Assembly (NCBI GenBank): GCA_018873245.2
Contig: JAEMBT020000003.1
Span: 4,545,843-4,609,842, forward strand
Source: Archegozetes longisetosus
Taxonomy: Eukaryota > Arthropoda > Arachnida > Sarcoptiformes > Trhypochthoniidae
Direction: 5' to 3'
Length of the DNA stretch: 64,000 nt
Within the stretch, counting starts at the first letter, position 1. Each line of letters opens with the position of its first letter. The position numbers and the translations under genes were made by a program. The notes beneath the pieces were generated by a model. It was not told the origin of the DNA. It saw only the letters and a program-made list of their open reading frames with translations, and did no database searches. Positions 38,773 to 52,200 of the stretch are shown one piece after another.

Positions 38773-41700
38773 TATATATTTATACTCGCATAAAATGCAT
38801 ATATAGCTAACATGTTCGGCATAATAATTTCTTATTCACATAATGGTTGCATGAAGAGAAAACATTTTCTAATTTGGATATAAGGCATAATTAACTGACT
38901 TGTAAGCACATATGACATGGCACTAGTTTGATGCAACGCTTTCTAATCATGCAAAAGAAGACATGAGTTGATGTGCACCCTATAATAGGCTGACAAGTAG
39001 TGATTGTTAGTCTAGGTTTTTCCATTTTGATTATTGATTTTGTTTTATTTACTGTACATCAAATGCATAGCATAATTAAAGTTCTGGTCAATGAAAAAAA
39101 CTTCAATAACATTCACTGCTTTATTAAGCTAAGCAGTAGTCAATCCATTTATAAGTATGTATAACATATGTCTAGAGTTTAATTTATGGATCAATTTCTC
39201 TAATCGTCAGTTTTGTTGAGCTGGCTGCCAATTAACACAATTGTGATTATAACCAGCTATAAACCAGTGAAATAGAAATCAGAAATAAAGAACTTATTGT
39301 AATTGTATGTTGTGTTCTGTTTCTGTTCAGTTGACTACAAGCATAAATTGAACTCAAATATCAATTACACTGATGTCAAATACAAAGAGCAAGAGAAATT
39401 AGTTTTGACAATGTCTAAATAGACCAAATGTCAGAGCATATGATTACGACGCACAAAGAAGATCAAAATAATAATCAAAACAATGAGCAAATATTCCGAA
39501 ATATGTCTCATCTCATGAGTAAAACTAATAAACCAATGTTTACCAAACTCCAGCTTTAATATAAGAATAAAGTGAAAATTTACCAAAACCACTAATTAAT
39601 TGATTGGATTTCTAATTAAAGAGCAGACTTTTAAGTAAACATCTGTTCAGTTATTTGAGATAAAAGTGAAAAATGCTTCATTGCAAGAGCAATATTTTGT
39701 TAGATTCACTCTTATGTAGTATATGATAAATCCTTTGATTTAATCAGATACCCATTTATTCTCTTTATCGTTTCCCATATAGTATAATCTGAACCATTAT
39801 TAGACAAATAAAATTAGATTCTAAAAACAATATAATAGATTTGCAACGGATAAGAGTAGAAAGCAAATTATCAGTCATTTCATCGATTTGCATGCTCTTG
39901 TATTTTCATAAGGCAATACATATACTATTCACTGATCATACACTCAATCAATTGATTCTCTTCTCTACTTATGTCTAGTGGAAAGCGTTCATTAAATTGG
40001 TCGCAGACTTAAACATTTGCCGAATCTTTGTAGACCTAGTTTTCTATTATGTATTCTAAGAAAATAGAGTTAGAATCAGGTCTAGAACTGGAAACTTAAA
40101 ATATAAAATGTATTTGTTGGAAACTACTTGGAACAAGTTGGAGTAGAGATGAAGCATATAAATAAGGTATATCTGAGATCGTTAGCGTAGACTAGTTCTC
40201 GTTTTTCCATTGATACTTCTTATATAAGTTTCGAAAGCACCTGCTTTAATGTTCTCAAAGAATGGTAGAAAAAAAGAAACATCAACTATGCTGTGAGACT
40301 ACGCCAAGCACAGACTCCACACCAACACTACAATATATGGCAAATTTAATGAAAAATACTTCACTCCAATACCACTCAGCCAAATACTGCTAGAGTGTAT
40401 TCAGTTAAAAGTCAAAGCCGAAGTAATGGAAAAACGTTAGACTTGTTTTAGTTTGTCGCACCTTGTCGCTTACGAGCAGCAATCAACTTTTTCACTTGTC
40501 AAGATCTTTGGCAAATCCATTCAATATATGTTATATGCATTTTCAGATTTGGGTGTGTATGCATTGATTGCCAAAGGAATTAAAGTCAAGACTGCGATGC
40601 ATGCATACATCCATTTTGATGAAAATTGTCAGCAGAGCCGAAGTGACTGTCCGTTATGAAAAAGCATATACCATTTAGTTAAATACATAAATTATATGAT
40701 GTTAAGATTGTCCGCTTAGGAAAATTGGTAAATGCAAGTAAAGCTGCCTTTTCTGACTCAGTTCTATATAATGACCGCAGTATCTGTCATGTTTGATGCA
40801 GTTTACTATAAAATATATTTTCTTATAAATTATTAAGATCAGAATCAACGAGCAAAGTAAAGAAAACTACATCAAATCCTCAACAGATCCAACATATATT
40901 TTCATACCAACTTTTCGTTTATATCCAGCGCTAAGACTTAGCGTAAAAGTTTATCTTATTTGAAAAATTAAGCATTCAACAAAATTCTAAGGAATGCCTA
41001 AACTTTGTGGCATTCCTCGACCAGGTTTTGGTAACTAAAATATTCCAAATATTTGCAACTTTTCTTATTTTTTATCAAACACTTTTGTCAGAAACAAGAG
41101 AATCTACTATTGAAATTTCACCCGTAACTTTATTGGAAACGAAAGAGGATCTGGATTTCCATATTTTCTATCGATTGACTATCCAACTGAACATGCAGTT
41201 AGGATTTATATGAATAATTAGTTTCTACCGTTTGCTTTTTAAGTTTTAGATAGAACATTTTGTCTTCAATGAGTAAATAGTGACCAAAATAGTGACGGAT
41301 TTTCTCATTAGTGGTGCTTTAATCTAATTTTTCGTTAGCATAACGAATGAATTATAAATATTAATTCTCTCTATTTTCATAATTTAAATATTGGAAAGCA
41401 TGCATTAGTAATCAAAAAGTTTCATACAACTGTACTTTAATTAAATAGATTAATTAGTGATGAGCTGAAAACAGCCAAAGCTATTAAATGTAAGGTAGAT
41501 TCTACAACTTATTAATTAAAGTATAGTTACTAATGAACAAGTATTGTAGCCAATAGCACATAATAGGAACACAATTTTCAGATTTCGTGTCAGTTAACTC
41601 CTAATAAACTCATAGAGCTCTAAACCTCAAATTCTCGATTTCCATTAAAAAAATATTCAAATAAATAAGTCTAGAAATCAAACAGTTAATCATTGGGTAT

Positions 41701-43189
41701 TCCAGTCTGGAACAGCTCTTATGTAAACTTATAATGTTTTTCAAAGGAAGAAATCAATATTTATTGCACAGACAGTGAATGTCTTATGTTTCGAAACGTG
41801 ACTTTTGGCATATCATCTTTTAATACAGTATATTTGATAATCTTTTCCTGATTGATTCGAGCTCTATTTTGAAGATTAAATTTAGAAATTATCTCTCGAT
41901 AACATACAGGTTGAAATTTTTCGGTCGATCGCTTTTTAAAGGCATAATAAGAAATTTAAAATTATTTCTTTAGTTATAAAATCTCAAACTGTATGCTAGT
42001 AAAAGGTATAACTGAAATAGCAAGTCAATTTTGCTTTCATCTCAAATCTTTTGTCAACCAAAAATTTTTATTACAAACTTATTTGAATTACAAATTCTGC
42101 AGAATTCAGATATTGAATGCATGAATTCTCTCTGTTAGAAAAGTTTTGGTGATACCTAATTTTTCGATTCTTGAAATATAATAACATTTTATAAAATAAA
42201 AACTATCAAGTATTCTACAGCAAAAGTCAGAATTATGTAGCCGTTTGCGAGTATCGCGTGTCTATTACCAGCTCATCGATTGGTTAGTTTCGCTAAATTT
42301 TAGATGCAAGTCAACGTTTAATGATAAATTTGATCTGAAAAGGCAATCAAATAATTAACAATGGCTGTTGGTTAATAAGCCTTTTTTCAAATAAACACTG
42401 TATAGAATGAATTCTTTTCTAAGAGAAATAGTTCTTAAGAGACATCTAAAATTGAGTTTCAAGTCAGAGGTTTCATTGTGTATTCCCAAAGGGTAGAATA
42501 ATTCTTACTTTTCTTGTATATTATGTTAATAATTTAATAGATACTAATTGAAAAGAATATGAAACACATACCAAGCATCCATAAGTTGAACATTTGTAGC
42601 ACTTTCTCTTATTGCTTGGGGTTTATAGACCCAAAATCTCGTCTTATCGGTTATACAATTATAGTTACAAATTATTCATATAGCAACAATCATAAGGCAG
42701 AGTTTGTTTTGTACATTTAATATAAACCAATTCAATTGATTGTTCCTCAAAACTCTCTGTATTCATTCAATGTATTAATCATCAAGTTAATTAACGTGAA
42801 GTTTTGCCTAAAAAGTTCAGTTTTTAGATATTGATATGCTTAGCGTGACAAATACTAAACTATTTAACTTTCATTATTTCGTCGAGCCAGCTCTATAAGA
42901 GCCCTATCTCTAATTTAAAATACATTACAGATAGGGCTTTATAGCACTGACCCAATGATTTTTTGTCAAAATCTCAATTTAAATAATACTAAACATGTCC
43001 TAAATATCAAATCTAAAAATAGGATCATTCGACTTTACTTCAGCTTAAATATAGTGATTATTTGAGAGAAGAAAGCTTCAAAAGTTATTTGTTTAAAATG
43101 AATGCATTTTAGCTAAAATCAGATTCAGTAACCAATAAGAACAAGGAGATTAGAGATGAAGACGAATTTAATTATTCATGAAATATACG

Positions 43190-43237
<48 letters not shown>

Positions 43238-46200
43238 TGTAAATTATCAATTTAATGCTTGGTTCGATTGTGAGAGACTAATATTTAGGTTGATCAGCAA
43301 TTTATATATTATTTTGCACGCAAAGTGCTTATTGTTTATGAGGTATAAATTTCATACTACACTTTTAACCTAGCAATGAACAATCAATAAAACTTCATTG
43401 TTTTATTTCAAATGGAGTATCAAAAGATTTTCAAGTAGTCATATTCAAAATTCAGGTAACGCTTGATTTGGCCATATCAACAAATATATATGAAATGATT
43501 GAGAAAATTCGATCGTAGTTTCTCTGTTCAGCCTCCCGAAATTGAATTTTAACACATTATAATCTTGTTGTGCTGTAAGACTGTATTTGATAAGAAATTT
43601 TGAGCTGAATACCGAAGAAAGTGAATTTTGTTTAGTTACAAGAATATATAGTTGGCAGAAAATGCCTATTCTCGAACACATATTATCTCTCTTTTCCAGT
43701 ATTGTAACTTTCGTAGATTAGGTACTCTTTCTCTCATCCAAAGGCTACACTATATAATTCATTGAATCCCTCATACTTCAATTATTCAGTATTCTCTTAA
43801 CACTACTACTATTGCATGATTAAGAATGCAAAAAATATTTTTCTAATCAGTACAAAGCAAGTCTAGAGGTTGCCAACCAATATCAAGCGGTAATTAGACA
43901 TTATAATTTCATTTATTGCTCTATTACTTGTGATTCAGAGTTGGTATAACTTTTAATCAAACCTTTTTTTGTAAAAAATTAATTTTTTTAGCAAACGTTA
44001 CAATTGATTCTTACGGTATTTTGTTACGGTTGAATTTGCAACAGTGCAATACTTTAATCAAAATGTTAATTTACCTGAATTAATTTAGACTCAAGTCTAT
44101 GAAATTGAAAAATAAACCAACAAACTTTCATCTGTTTGAATGTCAAATAAGCCCAATATCTGGAGTCTAAGCATATTAGCTGATAGCCTGTAAAGTTTGG
44201 ATCCATTTTATCTCAACTTAGTCAGCAGTGTATCACTAATCTTATCTTCTGATTAAATCTTAGATTAGGATTAGACAAATACAGCATTTTAAGAATGAAC
44301 AAAATATGAATGTTTAAACAGATTTCAATACAAAAGCTTTTAGAAAGAAACGTATGTTCAACTGGAAAATGAATTTTTCATATGAAAGAGGATTAGCTGC
44401 TTATGAAACGGAGGAAAATACAGTTTGTTAATCGAATAAATGGACGATTGTTATATAAGCTATAGAAGCAAGATTGTTTTATGCAGACGAGAAAATATTC
44501 TACTCAATGACACTTTCGATCAATATATCTTGATTGAGTGGTTTACTCTCAAAAAATATATCAAATTAATTATATTCACACTATTATAAACTTAATTTAT
44601 TATTAAAAGACTGATGAGAGAACAAAATAAATGAGTCTACAGTCAAATCAAATTATCGTAAACTTTAATGATCCAGCTAATACTGAAACTATGTTTGATA
44701 TTCTAATGAAGTTTTACGTCAACTTTTACTTTCAAACTATTATATTGAGAAACTTTTATGTTCGAAACATATTCATATAGAAGTATAAATCATATGCAAT
44801 TTGATGCAATAAGTTTATAACCAATACTTGATTGCGAGGTACTGAATATATTAAAGATCAGGAATGCTGAGAGTCATCAAAAACTAGAAGATTGGCTTCA
44901 ACTCAGTTCAACTTTTAATATTTGATTTTAATATTCGAAATGCTAATCACAGACCATAAGTAATACTTTAACAAAAATCATAATTTGGAACAAAATATCG
45001 ATCCGTTACTGTTGGCGAGACACACAAGACTTGGTGTTAAAACTCTTTATAAAGCCATGAAAATGAGCATCACAATGATCGCGATAAATAATGGCATGTA
45101 TTTACCAGTATTTGCCTAAATCTTTTCCGTTCTATTAATCCCAAATCGTTTAATTCTTTTAAATTCACGTCTTTGTCTTCATTTAAACCTCATCAAAACA
45201 ATTAACAACTTCAGTATTGAGTACCCCATAAAACAATTGCTGTTTAGCTGTAATAGTTTTGGGCAAAACATTTAAATCAGTTTAATATTTGGATACTTTG
45301 CTAACAGAAAAAGATTGAAGATTTATTGGATGGAAAATCATCAAGTATTCTGAGATATGAAACGTTGTTCAAGTATAAGTATGACAGATGAGTAAATGTT
45401 TGTCGTACAGAACTTCTGAGAATAGTCACATATTTGGTCTATTAGTAGACCAGATCGATTGAAGATTATTCGACTATCTCTTCAAAATTTATTATCGATG
45501 CTCTTATCAACAGATGTAAGTGACTAATCATTTTTCAATCAGATATCAAACTTATTGTAATCTTAACTCAAATTACATCAAATAAACAAGTTTTCAATCA
45601 AATCATTTCATATAAATCATTTTGATCTGATGTCCAAAGAACCAACTCTTTAGTGGCTTCAAGCTTTAAGATCGAATCTGTGGAGAGATTCAATGGATCT
45701 ATTCTTAGCAATATTTAAAGAATAGCACTTTAAATTAAAATGATATCGTAAAGCTATTAATATTATTAAGCTATGAAAAGTACAACTATTATGAGAAGGT
45801 CTGTACTTTAGTTGTGTTAATACTTACGCCTACTATGCCTACGGGCACTACAATATTGAGAACTGATCCAACAATTAGAGTAGAGCTTTCTATTAGCAAT
45901 AAACCTAATCTAATTAAAATGAACAAATATCACTGCATAAACAGTGTCATCTCAATTATCTAATCGATTCACACATACTATTGAACGCAATTTGATCTCT
46001 AGAAAAACTGTTCTTATCAAAATAGTCTGAGTGTTCAATTTGAATACATTTTGCAGTTTACGATCGATCAGAAATCTGAATTTCAGATAAAGTCAACTTT
46101 TGAATATTTTTTGAAAAATTCCATGCAATTTGGGCCAATCTATAACTCTTCTTGTCTGATAAGTGACAAATATTCTCGAAGTTAGTGTTTCGATTGAATA

Positions 46201-49200
46201 AGAACTCGTAAGAGCACTGGTCAACAAGTGTAAGATTAAAGCAAGAGGTGATCAATCAATTAAAACTGATCAGTTAGAAATCCTAAAATAATACCCAACT
46301 TATCTGATAGGGTTATAGTGAACACATAATTAGCGCAAATGCATAGATTCCTCTGATAGAGTGCGAGATTGCGATAGGATTTCAAATGAGGGTTTTGATC
46401 AAATTTAATAAATTAAAGCTCTATCAGTTAAAGCACAGCAATCAATAGGACTATCTTTATGAAAGTAGGCAATTATTTGGACGACAACTAAATTTGATGG
46501 TTAATAATATAGATAAATAGGAGAGATATAGGAAAATGAGTGATTTTTTCTTCATTTGTGACATACTTTTGGGGCTCACGCTGAAGAATATGCCTCTGAG
46601 ACTAATACCGCTTATGAGTATTTTATTAATAGCTGAATCGTCAATCGAGATGTAGTGACAAAATAGAAAGAGCTGGTAAAAGTATAGCAAGAAGTATTGA
46701 GTAATGAAGAATAAATTAGTTTTGGTGTCTATAATTCGCAGAGATGGTGGTCGTAAAAAGCAGTACTGCTTTCCCTTAATCATAGAGCTGTGACATTGTT
46801 AACATCTCATTATGCGCTACTAATTAAAGAAGCTGAACCCACCAACAACTATCTTTCCACATCTATTCTCGTGCCATGTCTTCATTAAAACCTGCTCAAG
46901 TCATATCTACGTCAGATCTATATAAAGTATGAGCCTATGTCAATATTTTCTAACTTTAACGAACATTTAACTTAAGGACAAGTTGAAAAATAACTATTGA
47001 ATGTCATTTCTCAACTTTTCTTATGGTGCTTCTGACATAATTTAATGCCAATTTTCTCTTATATAAACTTTTCTCTCTTGTTTCATTTATTCAATTATTT
47101 CATTTCAATCATATGTTGAAAGATATGAACAAGTTCTTGCAGGATGAACTGAATGCAAACTTCTATATAAATTAATAAAGGGTCAAAGCAGTTGACAGAG
47201 AGTGCATTCAAACATGTATTCTTGTAACCAAACAATTTGTCTGCAATCCAAGCACAAAAATACGAAGAAATTGGTATAAGTTTTAGCCACAGAACTATTT
47301 GAAACAGCATCGGATCCATGGAAACACGAAGGTGTGAAAAGATGAACTATTTTTCTTGTGGAGTTTGGATTTACTCTTGTTCATGCTTTTGTGTCGATTA
47401 CATAACCGAGTATATAGAAGCATCCAACACTTTAATTCATTGCATACACACCAAAAATCTTCCATTACACCTATCTTTCCAATGAGAATTCTCCGAAAAT
47501 TTTGATTCTTTACTATGCTTCTAATGAAAGTGCTCAAAATATCTTAATTATCTTGAATCAAGTAATTAAACAATGTTTCAAAACTCGGAATTGCAGTTCT
47601 ATCTTAGCATTTCTTAAGAATATTCTTGATTAAAAGGAATACATTATTTTTAGCATAATCCTCAGTTTTATCTAGAATTAAGTTGTGTAATACTTGTGGC
47701 AAATGCTTTGAGTAATAAATGATAGAACAAAATGAATGTTTTAAATATTTTAGGAAACAATTATTTTGCATAACTTTCTTTACGGTTGCAATATAAGTGA
47801 AAGCTGAACATATTTATAGCAAATATGTTGAATGTCAAAGTATAATCGAGCTGAAAATCAATTATTGGATTGAATTGCATTCAATAGATAAACAGGAAAA
47901 TGTTTGTGGTTCATAATGCTTATAGAGGAGAAGCTATTTTGTATTAAAATGATTAAATGCAAATTGAATGGCACATGAAAATCAAATGATACTCTACTTT
48001 CAACTAATGCTTTCACAGTAAAACCTGTCTAACTTGGACATGCACTTAAGTGGTTCTTAAAAAACAATATAAAATCTGATAGAAAAACGTTGCTCAATTG
48101 TTATTGATTTCTACAAACCACTTAACTACATACTAAAGTTGAACAGCTTTTACTGTATCCGCTTTCAACTCAATGTAAATAATAAAACAATATAAAGAGA
48201 AACTTCATTTTAGCTTCTCAATCATTTATAATCATATTTAATATTTATTTTCAATTAAAATGTGGCCAAGTCTTAATAAACTCATAAAAATTGCCCATTA
48301 TTTTCATGATATACTCAACGAAAGACTGTACAAACATTAATGTGTAAATCAAATTTGTCGACTATTGTTATCAAAAACTAATTCTCATGCATTTTTCTGA
48401 CACATGAACACTTTCTGGCGAGCACTAACAGGAGAAGAGACATCAACTCGATTCTCATTTTGCTTCCTTCGGAAATATTGATGAGATGAAGAAGGAGAAA
48501 AAATTGTCTGACAAGTCAGGCCAAGCCTTATCCTATCCGATCCCATCTCTTGAGAGTGAATGGCATACGCACACATATATAGATTGTATACCTGAACGCT
48601 TACACCATTCACTACGTGAAACATATAATGGATATCAAAGGAAGTCCAAACAGGAAGAAGCATACAAAAAGAGGGGCATTTATGGCTATGCGCCCCTCAA
48701 AAAGGAAGTTTAAACACATGAAAAGCAAAAAAGAAATTTTCTCATGTGTGAGCAAAGCAAAATGGCATCATTTTATAAGTTCATATGTCCTCCAATTGAT
48801 AAAATAAAATCCAAATCAACATTTAACTAAGTCTGGTACCTAAGTCTAAAACGAAGTTGCCTGAAAATCGGGCACTCGATCATATCGAAAATATAGAGAA
48901 ACCGTTCAGTAAATAATATCATGTATTACATCCACAATCTCATTGCCCTCAAGCAGCTTTTGCAAGTAATGCATTTAGTAAAGAAAAAATTAATATATTA
49001 ACTTTGTATGAACACACAGGTACTGCTCACTGCCATAGCACAAAGTAGAGTAATACTAGTATACTTCAAAAATTAATAATCCACGACGGCAACAACAAAA
49101 CATCGCTTTTATCTCAAGCTCTCTGTAATGCAAATCAATTTATTGCTAAATTTGATTCCTAATCTGTCTTGATCACTATAGCGAGCATTCTATAAGATTG

Positions 49201-52200
49201 ATAATATATCCAATATGTGGTCTGATTTTTAGCACTCCGTGAGAACTGATAACTTGCGGTTGCTACCATAGATTTTTAAGAAATTGAGAGTAGAGATAGT
49301 AGTTGGAAGTTATAAGTTATGTGTAGTTGTGACACGATTGGCTCAATACAGTTTTATTCAGTAATGGATGTAAGGGAAGTCCATATGGCTGGTCACGTAC
49401 ACGAATATTTTACTAGTCTATCCCTACAGCACTGCAGTGGAGATATGAGTGAAAATTTATTCACTCTATACACAATCCTCATCTACAGCTCTCAGACACT
49501 TTAGTTACCTCACAAACTCTTTCAACTCAACATAATGACTCTTGATTAGGTTGACTGTTACGATTAACTTACCAGTACTCAAATGAGTTGCTTTTTAACA
49601 TTTGCACAACAATCCACTTTCAATATGATTATTGCATTATACTTTCGATAAGCTCTCAATCGAAAGCAATTGAGACTATTTTTTGCGTATACCAATAGTC
49701 TTTAATTGCAAGCTTAGGCTTTTTAACTAAAAATTGTGTTTTTCTATTTTTAGCTACTTTGTGTGTGATTTGGCTCGAATATAGAAAAATTGAAAACATT
49801 TTTATTGAGCGTAGGCTTAAAAGCAAAAATTGGCATTTATTCAGATTTTACACGTTGTGTACGCCTTGTTTCAAAGCATAATACAGCAAAATAATGTTTG
49901 CACCAATTGCACCAATATTTTTACAATCAAGTTAAGATCATATAACATATTGCATACAAATCATAAACTAACATATATTATATGATTAGCTCAATTTAAA
50001 TCTGAAATTATGCTCACGGATTAGTCTTTTTACTAACTAACTAGTTATCTAATTAACTGATTCTAAATTTTCAAATTTAAATACTATTACTTCAATTATT
50101 TTCGATAAAACATTATCGATTTTCTCCTAATAAGCTACTATCGATTGTAATTTATCTTCGATTGTTCTCTACTTTGCAAATAACTCTTTAATAAGTGATC
50201 AATCAATTTATCCGGTTCTTGATTCTCACAAAAGCTTTCACTTTGACTGACTCTTAGTCTTGATTGCCAAACTACGAAGTTTTCTGAATATAATCAAATT
50301 CTGAATCAATATTCAAGTATATCAGAAAGAAAATAGTTTGTCAAGCTTCAGTCAATTCAAGTGAAACCTTTACTAATATTTTGATATTCGGATAGTTTTA
50401 TGCAGATTTAGGTTTGTTATTCGTTTGAATGAAGTTCTTGAGAAACGTCTGATTCTCACAGAGAGTTCAGGATATGAGATGAGAACAGTTTTTTCCGAAG
50501 CAAAAGATTAAGTAAAAGAAGAGCCGTTCCCAATATGGGCTAAATGTAAAGTGCAGTGAAGGAGAGAAGTATTAAGTTGTGGTTTTTTAAAGAGTCACCG
50601 TATTTATAGTATTGATTCACAGCTTTCATCATGAGTCTTAAAGATTATAAATGACTTAGAGCACAGTCTCATATACTTTATATTCTGCAATTTTCTCTAC
50701 AATAACAAACTAATCTTAGTCACTAACAATAAGATAGAAATAGAAGATTGACAAATTTTACAAATTAATTTATCTTTCATTTACATGCCAAATGCATGCT
50801 TCAAGCTACGGACAAACTGAACAATTTACTGCCGTTAAAACTAAATTATAGCTAAATAATCATTTAGATTTAAAGCAACAACACATAACTTTATTTGCAT
50901 TCAAATTTTTGAAACTAAATATGCTTTTCAAATGAGATGAGTGTAATTGTGAGAGACATTTGGAAATATTATTTAAATGAATAAATTAAAGGGTATGTTT
51001 TCTGGAAAATTATTGCTGGAGAGTTGAACGGGCGCTTTAAAGTAATATGATATCTGACTGAAACTGATCAATTTTCAAAAAATCAGACATCATAAATGCA
51101 TGATATTGTTTGGCTCGAAAACCAGTGTACCTAAAGCCACAGTAAGCTTGTCGTGTAAACAGGACCGTAATAAAACTCGGGCAAAAATATTGAACATCCG
51201 ATGTTTAATATATTGATAAAATAGATCTGAAAGTAGTTTATGGTTGTGATGGGGTAAATGTATTATATAGATGATGAAAAGAGTCTATTATAATGAGAGC
51301 TGGTAAGAGATGATGTAGATTGGAGTGGATTGATTTGGTATATAATACAAAACAAAATACGGTGTTTATGCAACACTCAAATGGAAAAAGGGTGGAGAAT
51401 CCAAAAGTCCAACGTATTATCCTTTACAAACCGAGCAGAAATTTTATTGCACAGATTTGAGTCATAAACGGAGCGTTTTTTAGCGGATGTCAATTCATCT
51501 CGAGATCCACAGACTTTTTGCCCGTTGTGTCAATATATTAGAGCTGAAGAAATTTTATCAAAAAATACATGAAGCATGTAATATGACGCATGGCGCGGCT
51601 AGCATTAACTTAGGTATTGGTATGTATGCAACTGAACAGTACAAAGTACTAGAAAAGTGCATATATTTTATCAAAACCATGCCTCACTCTAAACCCAACT
51701 AAATACATGCTAATTAGATTTACTCAGATATTTACCAGCCTTTCAATTAATGATTTAACTAATGCCAGCCATCTCAATGCTGAACAACTTTTATTTCAGT
51801 TCAACCCTACCAACAAAGGTCAAACTAGTAGTTTATAAGCCAATCTAATAACATAACGTTTCTTAAAAGGCACCCAAATTTTGACAACTACTTTTCTTGC
51901 TTACAAGTTCATTACAGAAGTATTGATAAACAATGAAGTTATAAGTGAGAAAAGTGATTATCAGAATTTGAGTTGACTTTAGAAAATATCTTATGTCATA
52001 GGAATAGTAATTACAACGGTATCACTTTATTACTGTATGTATATCTAACGGGTTATGTGTAAGTTGTTGTGCTAACGCAAAAAACTGCAGAATTGACATA
52101 TAATCGAGTGCATCACTTTTGTTATGCTTCACCGAAATTCCAGAAAAGGATTGGAAAAACTGAGCCAAAACTTTTCTATCATCGATCGACTGGATGATGA

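Noticed and set aside
46457-46783. Longest open frame in the window (108 codons, minus strand).
   Set aside because: At this AT content a few frames of about 100 codons are expected by chance in 64 kb on two strands. The product is Phe/Leu/Ser/Ile-rich without domains, and no splice signals support it.
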